Shown here piece after piece: positions 1 to 14,000 of a stretch of DNA of 64,000 nt (its first letter is position 1; every line of letters starts with the position of its first letter). A model generated the notes under the pieces. It searched no databases. It saw only the letters and a list, made by a program, of their open reading frames with translations, and was not told the origin of the DNA. The translations under genes were made by a program, and so were the position numbers. This stretch comes from Meandrina meandrites (taxonomy: Eukaryota; Cnidaria; Anthozoa; Scleractinia; Meandrinidae), in contig OY855905.1 of NCBI GenBank assembly GCA_963693305.1, forward strand, positions 25,899,937 to 25,963,936. The letters are read 5' to 3'.

Positions 1-3000
1 GACTTCCGATAGGGTAATAGGCCAACTCGTCGAAGGATACATCAGATTTACAAAGTCCATCATAAACTATCATCTGTTATCTCAACTTCTCCCAAGGCGC
101 TTCGAGAAATTGCAGACTTTCCTTAAAAAAAGTGTTTTAAACCTCGCGTCCTCTCGTGGACACTTGATACAATGGTCTGATGATAATCCATTTCGCACAC
201 ATTTCGATTTCACAGCATGAGCCCATTTTACTTCTTGTAGGGTCATTTGAGGATTTCTATGAAAGTGAAAACTGCTTCTTCGGCAGACTTCGGGCGCCAA
301 GTTTTAGCTGTGACATATATTGTTACATGGGAATTCTTTTCGCGCAAAATGCCTAATTCCATGCCAAGGCCAGCTCTTTACAAAATCCTAACATCACAGA
401 CTTTTGCGAGGCTCCATTTAATGTTTGTTGCAGTAAAAATCAGGCAAGAATATTAAAGGATGTTTGGAATCCCTTTATCGGTTTTATTTTAAGAAGTTTT
501 AGGTTTTAGAAGGCTTTGCTACTAAGCTGGAACCAATATCCCCCCCTTTAGACTTTGTTTAATTTTTCATGAGGAAACACTCAAGAGTTTAATTGGTAGT
601 GCATCTCTATAATCAAAATTTTATATAACGTTAAAAGTTTTCTTCTTTCGAAGCCAGGAACGAGATGATTTTACTGAACAAAAGCAGTATTGTGGGGGCG
701 TGCGGTGTTCTTGACTTGAAAGTGTCTAAATGACGGCCTCAAAATAATATCCTGATAAAAAGATTATAAGAGCTAGACACGGCTGAAACTGATAAAATAG
801 TTGTCGTAAGTAAGCAGTTGATAACTTCATTCTAAAGCTTCTTTTGCACCGATAAAGAATCAAAATAGTATTTTTTATAGCTACGCGCCACAGCCATGCG
901 TGGGAGGATTCGGGCTTTGCCAATCTTCGGAATGTTTATTTTCCAAATCTGCACTGGGATCTTCTTTGATTCTGGAGCTCTCTGGAACTCGCCTCGTTGA
1001 CACATTTAACCACAAACTACGGAGTCCCATGCCCCGTGTTTGTGAGAACAAGATCTTATCATTTTATAACGAGGTGAATAACGTTTCCACGAGGGAGGAT
1101 AAATACTAACACTAGAGGCCCTTTATTGCTTAAATATAGCTAGGAAATCCTCTTCAGGCACTGTGAAGGGACAGGGCTCAAGGAGAGTGATGGAATTCTC
1201 TTGCAAATCACATTAATTCCACAGAAATGGGTTTAAAACAGTATTATCCCTTTTTGGGAAAAAAGAAGAGCTTTTCATCCATTGGAATCCATATCCATTA
1301 AGCCAACAATGCGGGAAATTAATGTCAGCAGAATTGTGCATAAGGTGTGACACACGTGTTTACACTGGAGCCAGGATTCTAAAGAGCTGTCGATCGCATT
1401 TAGTACAAATTGGCCAAAGATAAGGAATATAAAACTGCCCTGGAGGAATTCCCATGCGAAAAAGGCGTGGCTTCAGATTTTCACCACTGCGCACAGGCCG
1501 TGTTTTTATTGGAACGTGGCCAAAGCTCAATTGGAACAATGGATTTCTGATGATTCTTTTCCTGTCAATTCCAATTACGAATTCCTGAAGTCGAAATTAT
1601 TGACGATCAAAGGAGGCTTAAATCCTTCCTTTTGGTAAATTTGCAAGACCTCCACTTCAGTCATGACTGGTGTTTTAATCGTTTTCACTTGTCTCTGTGT
1701 TGATTTCAGCTAATAATAATAATTCTTAAGAAGCACGAAGTCAAAACAATCTGTACAAAATTGCCAAAGGTCTCAAAGCATAAACAGACAGTCAGGCAAG
1801 GGTGAGAGATACGGCTTTGATATTAACTCACTTAAGAACTCACTTAAGAGCATTAAAACATTTGAAAAATGTTTACCTTTCATTCGGTCTTTGCAAAACA
1901 GATTAAGCCCGGGCAGTCGTTGATTGCTGGGCATTTCGGTGCCGTAAATCATTTCTTTCAAGCAAAAACAACTTCATCTATTTCTGTGATGAATTGGACC
2001 ATAAGTTGTGGCTAACAAGTTGCACTATATAGAGTTTCTGTGTATTTTCTTCTTTTTGTGGAAGTCACTTAATTGTGTATCAAAGCAACTTAGATCAACT
2101 TAGATCAATTTCTGGCCTCATTAGACCCAAAGGCTCTATAAACACACATGCTTGAACTGTAGAGGATTAGGCGAAAGAACACAAAGCTCGTCTCGTGTAT
2201 GATAGCTTCAAGACTAGAAAAACACCGCGGCGGTTTTCATAACGTTATTTTTTACACCGCAGTTAGAGTTGCGCGCGAACTACGGCCCATTTTAGCAGTC
2301 ATTTCCTTTCACTATAGCAAACATATTCAGCATGCTATTTGAAGTAAAACTAATATTTCCAATTTCCTATTGTGCCTGTAAATAGATTTTCGGTTTTGAA
2401 TGCTTTCCTTTCAACTTCGTGCCGTCACGTCTTTTGCCGAAGACCTTTGCTTTGCGGTCGGTGAAGGTATTTCGCCATAAGCCGACCCGGCAGTGCGCAA
2501 AGCACAGACGAAATGTTACTATTCTTAAATCAAGTTCCTATTCCTCTAATAGAATTAATGGAACGGTTCCTTCCGAGGTGATTCAATAAATTGTTAACAG
2601 TTCCTATTTTGATACAATTTGGATTAAAATACCACATTCAGTACCGATTCATGGAATTGACGTACCGTATGTAGCCGGTGGAAAATTTAGAGACTCTAAT
2701 TTCACCATTTGATATATTAACAGTTATTCATTGTTTGAAGCGTGTAGTGAATTACAGCTCAGTAATGTATGGGAGAAAATTATAAAACATTGTCCTTTCA
2801 CATCGCTATTTTTCGACTTAGTTTTTGGTACGACCCGACAGACGAAGATGCCTGAGTAGAGGCGACAGTGAAGGTCACAGTGTTAGTGATTCTTACTTTT
2901 TCAAGCTGATTAGGCCCTTTGTGAAAGACCATGATCTATATATATATAATCCATGTAGAGCAACTACGGAAGTAGACTGAACACACGCGGTTACAGATTT

Positions 3001-6000
3001 TATGATTCAATGTGAGCTAACATTGGCTGGCAAACCTCTACTAAAAAGAGCATGTTCGCAATTTAGAGTGACTGAAGACTCGGTCTATGGTGAAGAAAAA
3101 TATCATGTCTCCGTAGAGTAATCAGTAATTGCGCGCCAGAAACCATATAACACTAAATTAGACTTAGGGGATCATCCTGATTTGTAATCGAGGCTAAACA
3201 AAATGGCCGACTGATGAAATATAAGAATGCAATGATCATTGCACTTGAAAACTGATTTAGGTGTCCAGAAAAAAATATGGCAAATCAACACAAGAACTCC
3301 ATTAACGTAGCCAGTTGAAGCAAAAATCTGAATATCGTATACAAAAAAAATACCAATCCACTGAAAAATTCAATGAAGGATTATGTCATATTATAGTACT
3401 TTGAGACGAAATTAAACTTTGATGACTTAAATCAAAAGTTCATGGCTGTTCATGGCGACTTAACGTTACCAGTTACTATTTTAGTCATAACCCACAGATA
3501 TCTTTTTATCATTCTGCCTCAGTAGAAAGCAGATTTCTCTCTTCTATATAGAATCTATGTCGAAGAAAGAAATCTGCTTTCTACTGAGGCCACGACAAGC
3601 TTTTGCGTTGTGGCGAGAGCTAACTGTCAGTGTTTTGAAAGGGATATTTGTTCTTTTTATCTTGCTTGTGAAATGTTTCATATGATATAAAGCAATCCTC
3701 CCTTGAAGGGTTTATATAGTTGGAAAATGCAGTAGCATTTTTTGGAACGACAACTTGAGGCTCCTCAGAATGCGAAAACTTTCGCGGTGTGATCACTCAG
3801 ATGCGTGAAGGTCAAAGAATGTTTGAACATCTGTATATTACATATTATAAACTTTAACAAAAACACCGAAAAGTACCGTACCACAACAAACTTAAAATAG
3901 CGTTATTGTTATTATTATAATCATTTTGCCCCGGCTTCTTATCAGAAGATAACATATGTATTTTCTACACGGAAACGTTTTTAAAGTTGTTTTGCACAAA
4001 CATAGTGTAAACATAATACAATCAAAACATTGTGAAAACTTGTGATGTTCACAGAATGTGTCAAACCAAAAAAGCTAATCAACTACCTTGATGATTATGC
4101 GTGCCGTGTTCCGCCTGAAAAGGAACTAACAGACATTTATGGTATGCTACATTCAGTATCGTTGATTCGCGCTCAAAAATTCTACTATGCGTCTATTTTT
4201 AAAATGATTTGGGAGAAATTAAAATTGTTTGCTTTAAAATAGATTTTGTACATGACTTGCTAGATCTTGCAAACTAACTTAATCGAAATTCCTTGCCGAG
4301 AGACTAACCCTTCGTTTTTGACACGAGGATAAAACGACCCATTCATTTTGCAGTTTAGGTGAGAGCTCCTAGTCACTACCATTTTAAAAACAGTACTTTC
4401 ATGCGTTTCTGTTTCTTTGAATACCAATTAAATTACAAAAATTGATGTCTTTTCAGTTCTCAATTTGGGAGGTTTCTCGGGCAAGAGGACAAGTTCAGAT
4501 CAAGAGCGCCCATAGGACATCACTGAGATAATCTTCTCTAATAATGCCATAAATATTTTTATGACTCTCATTAGCACTAGGCCTATATTCAAAAGTCAAA
4601 TAAAAAATGCCTGGATTCGAATTGACTTCGGCTAGAGGATTATTTATTGTCTAAAGTGATAGCTATACCTCGCTTGTTAACTGAGTACCGCAGTATTATA
4701 AATTCTGAGTTTCTATTGATTAATCATGACATCAGCTGAAATCAACTGAGTGATAGTTCCCTATGCTTTTGCTAGTTCCTGCAAGTTAGAGCATTTTTCA
4801 TTCAGGAACCTGCATAACAACGCCCATTCTTGCATTCATATGTTTTATTCAAAGAGCTGATGAGCTACCGAGTCTGTTACATTTGATATCAGTCAATCCT
4901 CGAAGCCTGATCTTGACAAAACTGAGATACTGTACTTTTTTTTCAATAAAACGCCCGGTCTTGAATAAACGCCAAGTTTCTAATTATAGGTGGAGACATA
5001 AGTAAAAACCTCAAGCATTTCTTTGAAGTATAAGTTGTAGTTGTAACGTGAAGATATATGTTTGTCACCTACACACCAAGTTTGAAGTAAATTCTCTTCT
5101 TTACTATTCTCTATAAATTTCTTTTAAAACTATGAAGAGAATTTTTGTTTAGAGAATACTGTTCCTGTGTACTGTAAGTGAAATTGCCGATGTAGGCATT
5201 TCCATTAGAATAATTTTCTCTTGTTATAATTGAACTTCGACGCGAGATTTTCTCAGCGTACATTCAACAAAATCTTAGTGCCTGTTGTATTAACAGGCTT
5301 AGCTTTCCTACATACCACACACTAAGAACCCAATTCAGTAAACTTGTGACTTCAGAGTACCCTGTTCATTTAATACCCAATGTATGAACCGTTTAATCTA
5401 AAAGAAGCAGGTATGAAGTCCACACGGATGAAACTTCAAACGTATACGAAGTAAAACAAAGACGTTGTGCTAGAAGAGTAAACATGGTAAAATAAACTGT
5501 TTAAAATTCCGAGTTTCAATGTGCACTATTAGGATCACTTATTTTGGTCCATGGTTTATGGGTGTGGCTGGGAACTTCGATAAAGAGAGCTACACTTTGT
5601 AGTGATCATCCATGAATAACAGGAAAGATTTACAAGATGGGAAGTCATCTAGAAGATAATGCTTCTTGTAGAATGCTCCTCCCTGTTGTCGCAAATGAGT
5701 GTTGGTAATTATACACCGATTCGCCAAGTCTTATGAGTTTCATAATTAAACTACTTTACATTCATAAATATTCCGTGGATCTATGGGATTAAACTACATG
5801 TGGAAATTGAGATACATGCACAATAACCTTTTTCTGCTATCGCAACTTCTAGATGTGGTACAAATGTTAAACTGGACATAAAATTTTTTGAATGAACGAT
5901 TTTATTTTTGCGGTGAAAAAGGGCTAAAAAATCATAATTCTTGGTGGGAGAACTGAGAGGAAGCTGATTTGAAGTGATAGGTTTTGGCTTGCGGTGGCAG

Positions 6001-7612
6001 TTTATTCAGAAAGGTCTTATGGGCGATCATTTTTACAACAACATGGAATTTGTAAATGAAGTCTGTGTGGTACATTTAGCAGCTAATGGCATTTTAAAAC
6101 AAACGATTTAAAGGAAGATCCACCTTGATGGATAAATGATGGAAATACGTCATCCAAATTACAGATCATAACACACAACAGATGACAACAGTTTCGTTGA
6201 TTTATGAAGATCACGAATGTTTGACCGCGTCTCTAGCCTGAAGAAATCTTAGCCACCTGAAGGCCTGCACTCTTTCGTCTTGATTCTTAATAATTTGAGG
6301 TGCACTGGTTAAAAGTAAATAGACAGTTGAAGTAAAAACTGCGTGTGGTCTTAAAGTTTCGTCAGAAATTGCGGTAGTTTATCGATGACGCCCAATGAAT
6401 TCACCCCGTGTTAATTAGATTTTCAAGGTGGGGCCTTTTAGCTTGGACTTGATCTTTCATCATCGTGTTCTTGCGGGTAACCAATTGACGCACTGCTTTT
6501 CAAGAGGAAAAAACTACGTGGGTTATACACTGTTATGCGGGTAGCGAATGGAACCTGCTTTTAATGTCTCAGTTTGAGCTGTGGCCGGTCTGTGCTTCTC
6601 GACAGAAGATGTGATAAAAAAGGCAAAGGTCTCGTGTCTGGTTTCTACATATTTTCAAAAGTACTAGTTGAGAGATTTTCAATTATCAGTATCCTCTTCT
6701 TGATTAGGTTTGGTAGATCCTCTTGACCCGTCTGCATTTATCGCAGATTTAAGGGGTTGAAACGGGAAATGCGCACGCCAGCGCTAATTTGATGGTAAGA
6801 AACAAATCTTTACCAATTAAGTTGTTGCTTGTAACAGAAAGATCTAAATTTCAAGTTAACTCTATTTTGCCTTTTTTGATTGAGTTTGTGAACTTCTTCT
6901 TTTGGGATATATTCAGAGAAAAGAAAGCGACAGCTCTGGAGGAGTTCATGGCTGTTTAGTGACATGTTGAATCATATGGTTATGATATGCCGTCAAACTT
7001 TGGTTTGTCATTAGTACTGATTAAAAAACTCGATTAATTATGATCCTCGACCGGAGAAGCTAACAACAATAAGACAATTCCTAAAGTCGAGTTAATTTGT
7101 CTGTACGCTAACGTTGAGTACTTACTTACTAAAGTGTGTCTCAGAAGTAGACAACAGACAAACTGCAAACTGATGTTTACGTACAGCGTGGTCTTTACGT
7201 TTGCTTAAAATTAATTCTTCATACGAAATGACATTCATTTTTGCTTTTGAAAGCTGGTTCAAATAATTTGGTAAGGTAAGATTGTCTCTGACTTGAAAAT
7301 TTTCTTTATTCCCTTCATAGTTCTGTGTGCTTGACATTGCACTGAATGCTTCAAGGTCAAGTCTTTGCAATAAGTCCCCTAGTGTGTGCCCGACCTTAAT
7401 TTAATTATAAAGGAAACACAGGTTTCTATTGTAGTTGTTACTTCTGCCTTTAGCTTTAGGAACTTACATTACTACATGATCAAAGCTTATTAAATGATAC
7501 ACCTTGGAATCCCGATTTCTCGAAATCCCCGATAAATCGAACCAAAAGTGGTTTCTCTTCCTCCAGTCGATCGAACATTGTGTTGTTCCGGGAAATATCC
7601 ATACCACCCCCC
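1..7612. other. Intergenic region, no supported gene
   Basis: No open frame here has recognisable domains, a convincing splice context or a length beyond chance for AT-rich DNA. The sequence is mostly unique-looking. It holds one strong hairpin (3516-3590) and a short TA run near 2938-2948. The region lies upstream of the first FGF gene and could hold its distal regulatory DNA, but nothing in the sequence shows that directly. Confidence 0.5.
3516..3590. repeat. 75-bp hairpin
   Basis: Arms of about 23 bp (starting GCCTCAGTAGAAAGCAG, ending CTTTCTACTGAGGC) are near-perfect inverted copies around a loop of about 29 bp. This is the form of a small fold-back element or solo inverted repeat. No target duplication could be settled. 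Confidence 0.7.
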
Positions 7613-7768
7613 TAGCCTGCGTAGCTGGCGCATAAAGGGGGAGGGGGAGGGGGGGTGGGAAATCGGGAGAAAAAAAAGAGCGGTCCCCCTCCGCCCGCTT
7701 TTTTTTTTCTCCCGATTTCCCACCCCCCCCCCTCCCCCTCCCCCTTTATGCGCCAGCTACGCAGGCTA
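7613..7768. repeat. 156-bp G-rich/C-rich hairpin with TAGCCTGC ends
   Basis: The sequence starts TAGCCTGCGTAGCTGGCGC and ends with the inverted copy. The left arm contains several G-runs and the right arm the matching C-runs, so each strand could form a G-quadruplex or i-motif as well as a long hairpin. The same TAGCCTGC...GCAGGCTA ends bound a shorter hairpin at 28255-28326, which suggests one family of fold-back elements. Confidence 0.8.
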
Positions 7769-10700
7769 CCGCCCCCCCATAGATGGTTTTTGGTTTGAAC
7801 CCGTATCCCTCCTCCCGTCTGGTAATTCCAGTATACATAGATTCATACCTTCCTTTAACAATTTTGGTCTTTAAGACGGGGGGGAGGGGAGGGGGGTATG
7901 GATATTTTCTGCAACCACACAATTTTACCCTGGATTTCTCGAACCTTCCGTTGGCTCAAACCAAAAGCATTTTCCCTTCCCTCAGTCAAACACTGTAACT
8001 TTACCCGCGATTTCTCGGACCAATTTACGTTTCCCTTGGAGGATTCCACTGTAATATATTTTTTTTTTGCATACGGAAGTTCTTTCCTGTAAAGTGATAC
8101 AGTAAGGAAAGGAATTGCAACTTTGAATATCTCAGAAAACAAAGAACAAACGGTCAGTGTTCAGATAAAGAGACACAATTGACCCGCACTAAAAGATGGT
8201 ATAAAAAAACAGCAAGACCCGAAGAGTAACAGACATGTTCCGCTATCACTCACAAAGGTTAGCTTTGGGCCATAATGTAAGGGTGTGATAAATAGTGGAA
8301 TTATCTGAATTGTTTTATTTTGGGCTCAAGTATCATTTATATTACAGTTATATTTTGTCATACACATTTGATGTGAAACGATGCAAGCTGTAAAGAGATC
8401 AGTTTTCCCATGCAAGAAGGTGTACATTTGCTTTGATTTCTATGATTTTGCTTGCAAAAGCGTATTTTTAAATCCACTTAGATTCAAATCAACCATGCAC
8501 TATGAAAAGGATTTGTGATTTGTAAACACCGACTCGGATCTTAAGAAAAACTAGTTGTTTGAATTAAAGTTAGTGGTGGAAACTTGGACGATTCGTTACT
8601 CACACCGTTGCAAATTTTACCTTAAACAGAATGGGGAAAACGGAGAGCAAAAAACACTGTGCCCGCCTGCATAATGTTGTCATCACCTTGAATCTCTCGC
8701 CGTCCTTGGATTTTTTAACATGCAAGTGCTTATTACCACGCAATGCTTTAACCGTTGAAATATTCGGTAAGAGGAGGATGGCGATGGATCGGTCACGAGC
8801 TTTGCAGACAAGCTGCTGACATCTCTTACGTTGCTTTTAGATAGACGCTAGAGGGCCGCAAAGGAAGACAGGTTGCCCTTTATCAGCCCGGAGGCTCAGC
8901 CTCCTCCGCTTCTGTTGTATTCGTATACAAGGGGTGTAAGAAGGAGCGAAATCACGAGGAGGACTGACGAGGGAGAACTTTAGCTGAGGGCCGCATCAGG
9001 CTGCATGGATTTCGAAGGGTTGAGTCCGTGTTCCTCCAGTATGAACTGCCACTGGGTGCGTAGAGGAATGATAATAATAATGAAGATGATGACGACAGTA
9101 ATTTTATTTATTTATTGTGTGAAACATATTATCGGCTGTTACTGCTAGCAAAAATGTCTCATTTGGCTTACTTAAATTGACAGAACTGTCTCTCGCTGGC
9201 AAAGAATAAAATGGATTTTTGAATAATAAAAAACAGCTTTCTTCGGACTATACTCTAAAGTAGTAGCACGAAACAACTTCGACAACCTATTTTAAGAGGT
9301 TTAAAATTCTGGGCGAGTTTTGCTTCCCAGCAGAAGTTTGAACAAGGGAGTATGTTTTTCGTGTTATCCACCATTAATCACAAATTCGAGAATAATTAAA
9401 ACAGTCATATCTTAGTTGCACCCATGGCTTAATAAAGCTATTTGCCATTGCGTTGCAGGATCGAAAGATAGTCAAAGTGTTTCCGTTCAAGGAGGTTCGA
9501 CTTACCCCAAAACGAACAGTAAATTTGAAAAAAAAACCCAGTAAATTTGATATTCAATTTAGGGTCAAAAGTCGTTTGCAGATTTTAAGAGCGACCGCCT
9601 AATATTGCCTTGTTAGTCTGTAAATGAAGTCACTGCAAATTTGTTGTGACTGATTCAAGCAGCGTGCAGCACTCATGGGATAAAATTAAGTCACGCAATC
9701 GGCTAAACAATTAACAGCCACGTGTGGGAACGAATTTATTTAAATACAAAATCATGACGATACCTCAATCAAAACTAAATAGCGAGAACCATTTTAAACA
9801 AATGCGTGTAATAAAAAATATCTTGAGCAATTAGTCAAACAATTAGTGAATCTAACCCTTGAAAGAAAGACAAATTTCATTGGCAAGGGCCTATTCTTTT
9901 AACAGGCTGAACATTCAGTATGCAAGCAAACTAAGCACAATTGTTCTAAAAATAGCAGAGTCAAAGAGAGAACGTGAGCGGCCAAATCATCGTCGGTCTC
10001 AGTTGTTACCTTTGCACTGGTTGGTAATTTTAGCCAGCAATAAAGTTGCTCGGTCTTGTAAATATTAGACCGTCAAAAAACGGTTTAAGTTTTAATTAGC
10101 TTAAACAAAATCTTACACACGCAAGCGAGAAAATTTCTAATGTTTATAAATAAACTTATCACGAGTAAATAAGCTGGTATGTTTTCTTAGAAACCTGCAG
10201 TTTAGTCCTCTAAGGATATCGATTGGCCTTGAGTAAGTTTTACAAAGCTCATCATCCCAGCGGGAATCTGATTGCACCCTTGTCACTTTTCAATGGCTTT
10301 GCGTGTGGACACTGCAGGCAAACAGCAGGCGCTGCCATCATCTTCCTCCAAACGATCATGAAATCAATGCGCTGGGAAGTTAATTGTGTCTCCGAGGTGC
10401 CAAGTTTCATTAAAATTTATACACATAACGTAAAAAGCTGTGACAGCATTGGATCGAAGATGCCTAATTTTCCCATAGAAATTTCCGAAAGTGATATGTT
10501 GACACATTGTTTACGCAGTGATGATACAATAACACTCATCTACCGCCCCCCTTTCACGCCCACCTTAATTCGTTCTTAAACGGGATAATTGAGCCAATCT
10601 TTTAATTCTGTGACATTAGAAGTTGGCGTTCAGAGCTCTGATTTCTCGTCGAAATTCGCGCGAGATAACGTTCTGCAGTGGTAGCTCTGTAAAACGTCGC

Positions 10701-11032
10701 GGCGTTTTGTGACGACTCAATTGTTCCATTTCTCCGGTGTTGTTTATTTAAGGAACCCAGACATGCCCACCTACCGCAACTCTAATTGTAAGCGATTACC
10801 TTAATTAATTTTGTTATCTGCATATCAAAAATGGTACATACAAACTCTCACCACGTTATAATGGGACAAAAACGACACAAAATAGAAAGGCGGCATCCTT
10901 GTGGTCGATCACAAAGGCTATAATTGAAAGAAGACCAAGGAGTGTGGGTTTTTGGAATGCTGGACATTTTTCATAGCTCTTCGCTGTGTTTTTCTCGATC
11001 GGCCCTTAGCTCGCGCTCCTGTTCGAGTCAAA
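7769..11032. other. Upstream flank of the first FGF gene
   Basis: No gene is supported here. G/C-rich runs continue to about 7900, with a small palindrome of GGAGGCT type near 8889. The 5' UTR and promoter of the FGF gene that starts at 11033 must lie at the right end, but I see no clear TATA box or initiator, so no transcription start is proposed. Confidence 0.45.
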
Positions 11033-14000
11033 ATGAACTTGATGTCTACAGCGACATTTAAATTTCACCTGCTGTTGTTTTCGATGTAAGTATAGTGCGG
11101 CGATTTGCTTGAAATGCCCAATTTCTCGCCTCTGATTTCGTATCGAAAGGAACACTTTCGATTGCACGGTCGAATTTTGTGCGATTTTCGCCCACGCAAA
11201 TCGACTGGGTACAGCATTTACAGCAGTTTTTGTGGTATCTTTTTATAGGATTTGTCGGATTGCCTTCATTTTAGGAAGAAGCCACGAGGTAAGGAAACAG
11301 AGTAAATTATATATTGTTTCATTCAAAACACTGTTAACAAGCGTTCGATTAACCACCGTGTGTGTAATGGCAACCGCAGGAAAACTACTTTCGAGACCAC
11401 GTCAGAGCAGAGAGGAGAAGAAGCGATACGAGGAGTCTACCGTTCCACCGTGAAACGCAGTTGTATTCGAGGTCCAGTCGGAGCCACCTTCGCATACATG
11501 GAAAACGCATCGATGCTCTGGGAAGGGACGGTGACAAATACGGTAGGCAAAGCTCTGAGTAATAAACCTAAGAGTCAACATTCCCAAAGGATAAGCTGAT
11601 AATTGCCGCGCGCTGCAAACTTGACTCAGTAAAGTAATAACTTGAAGCTTTGAGTTCTCGCACGCTCTATCGCATGAGTGTAGCTAGTTGTTGTTTTTGC
11701 TACCGCTGTCGTTGTCGACCGTTTCTAATTGACTTAACTCACGAAGGAAGTTTAAAGGGTTAACACTAGGATAAAAGCTTGTATTTCCTTTGACTTGACT
11801 GCAATATATGGCATCACACAAGGTAAAGCGATTATTTCGAGTGTTAAGTTGAGTATTATGGCAAGCGCATCATGCCTTCGTTGTCACACGATTGACAAGA
11901 CGCGTTTAATCGGATCGAATCTAAAACATTCCATACAAAATTTTCGAACAATTTATCTCCTAAAGTGTACTTTTATTTTGCGTCTCAGCTTGGAAGCACT
12001 ACCTACATTTAATGCTTTATTCGTCAGGGTTTAAACAGCTCCTGAATGTAGATGGCCAGCATTATGCGAGTTTGACAGTTCGTTTCATACTTTCCGAGCG
12101 CCAAGTTTGTTTGGTGCGAAAAGCACTTTACTTAACCGCTTCGCCAAGCGCTTAGCATGGATAAATATGAGTGATATTTTAGCAGAGCAATGATAAAAGT
12201 TAATGCTATCATAAATTGTAGGAGAAAGTATGCACGCGGCATTTACAGTTTACTTTATGTTGAGGTAGAACAGGATGCATAGCTGATAACCGAGAACAGT
12301 GCACTGTCTTAGAACGAGCCTTATTAGCGGCAAAAGCCTAATCCTAACAGAAACACTAAGGTCATCACATAAGGCAAGGAATTTAATCTATTTATGTCCA
12401 GTCAGCGATTGTTTGCGCTAAAGCGGCGCCAGGATATACCGTTGATAGCTTTATGAGATCCCAATCAAGCCTTTTAGTGCAGCTCTGTCAACGTTGGGGG
12501 TCTTTCGAGCAATAAACCTGCTTGGGTTTTAGCTGAACATTACGTGGGTCTTCTCAAAATGGCGCTTACAATGACAAGAACCACGCTATGAAAGCAACAG
12601 CGCGTTCAAAATAAACTTGGCTAGGAATAGCAGCTTCGTTTTTCGTGAAGATAAGTTTTTATTTTAAGGCATAAAAATAGGGGGAAAGTCGAAGCGATTA
12701 TGACTTAAAGTCGCAGAACATCATGGATTAGGAAGCGTGTTTTCCCAAGTTGATAAACTGTAACACGCATCATAAATTAAACTGTGCTTAGACACAATAT
12801 GAAAGTTTCCGAAAGAATTTTCTGAATTTATCCTGTGCAAACAAACAAAACGGGCTGTTTGACAAATTAGGAATGGCCGCTAACCGAGGTCTTTTTTCTT
12901 GCAGCCAAACTTGTCATCGAATCCGACAACTTTGGACGGGTGCGGATTCGCGGAGCGTTAACTAATTACTACTTGTGCATCAAAAGGAACGCAACGTTGA
13001 TCGGACGAAAGGTAGCTCTTATTGCTTATGGTCATTTCATTATTTTATGTGCCCAATGTTTACAGAATGCTGTGTATTCTTTGTTAATAGGTAGGATTAA
13101 AAGCATGGGAATTTGCATTTAAAGCGCGCCCGGAAAAAAAGGTCATTCTAAGAAATGTCGTTCTCCGAAATTAAGATTTTAAGAGTGTTTCTTTCCAAGG
13201 TGAAGTTTGAACGAAGAAACGTTGCCATCCACTCATAGCAACGAGAAAGAATTACCTCGCGTCAGGATGTCAAGGTGTTTGGATATGACTGACACTCTGT
13301 CAATATAACCCACGCATGGGAAAATTCCCTGTAGATAGGACAAAAGAGAGTCAAAGGGATTTCTTGAACATGTCAAAACGTGTATGGCCACCTGAACTTC
13401 CAAATTATCTTCTTTACCAATTTAAACTGTTAAGGCAACTGTCATATGGTTTCGTGACAATAAGATTGGTTTTAGACGACGTCAGAGTTGAACCGCTGTG
13501 TTCGTCAGTGACATACTCGAACGAGCTTTTTTGGCTGCATATTACAATAACGTAATTAACGGTTCTACTCGTAAACAGACTACATCCAAGAGTTGATGAA
13601 ATTTTGTTTGATTTCCACGTTAATCTGATATAAAGCAAAACGCGGTATTCACGTTTTTTTAGCATTGACACGACGTCACCCAAAGGATTACACCCTTATC
13701 TTATCTATTTCAAAAGTCACAGCCCTCTAATCGTACTTAACTGATCCAATAAAAATAGTTGAAAGTTTTTCAACTTAAAAAACACATTAACTTTAAACTA
13801 GAAACACGATATTGTCGGTAGATGGACTGGTTCGGCAGTTACAACTTAAAGAAGATCCACCTATGATAAAATGGTTGCGTTCTAGTACAGGGCGTGTTTT
13901 AGAATGCTAAAGCGTTTATCTTGCATTTTCCAGGTGTTGAATTGTTGCGACAAAAGTTCCAGAAAATTCGAAGCGTTGTTCCCAGTTGGGAAAAAGGAAC

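Noticed and set aside
7122..7370. 82-codon frame on minus with a plausible protein-like composition
   Set aside because: Non-ATG start, no splice support and no recognised domain.
7548..7998. Overlapping proline-rich frames
   Set aside because: They are translations of the G/C-run hairpin and its flank.
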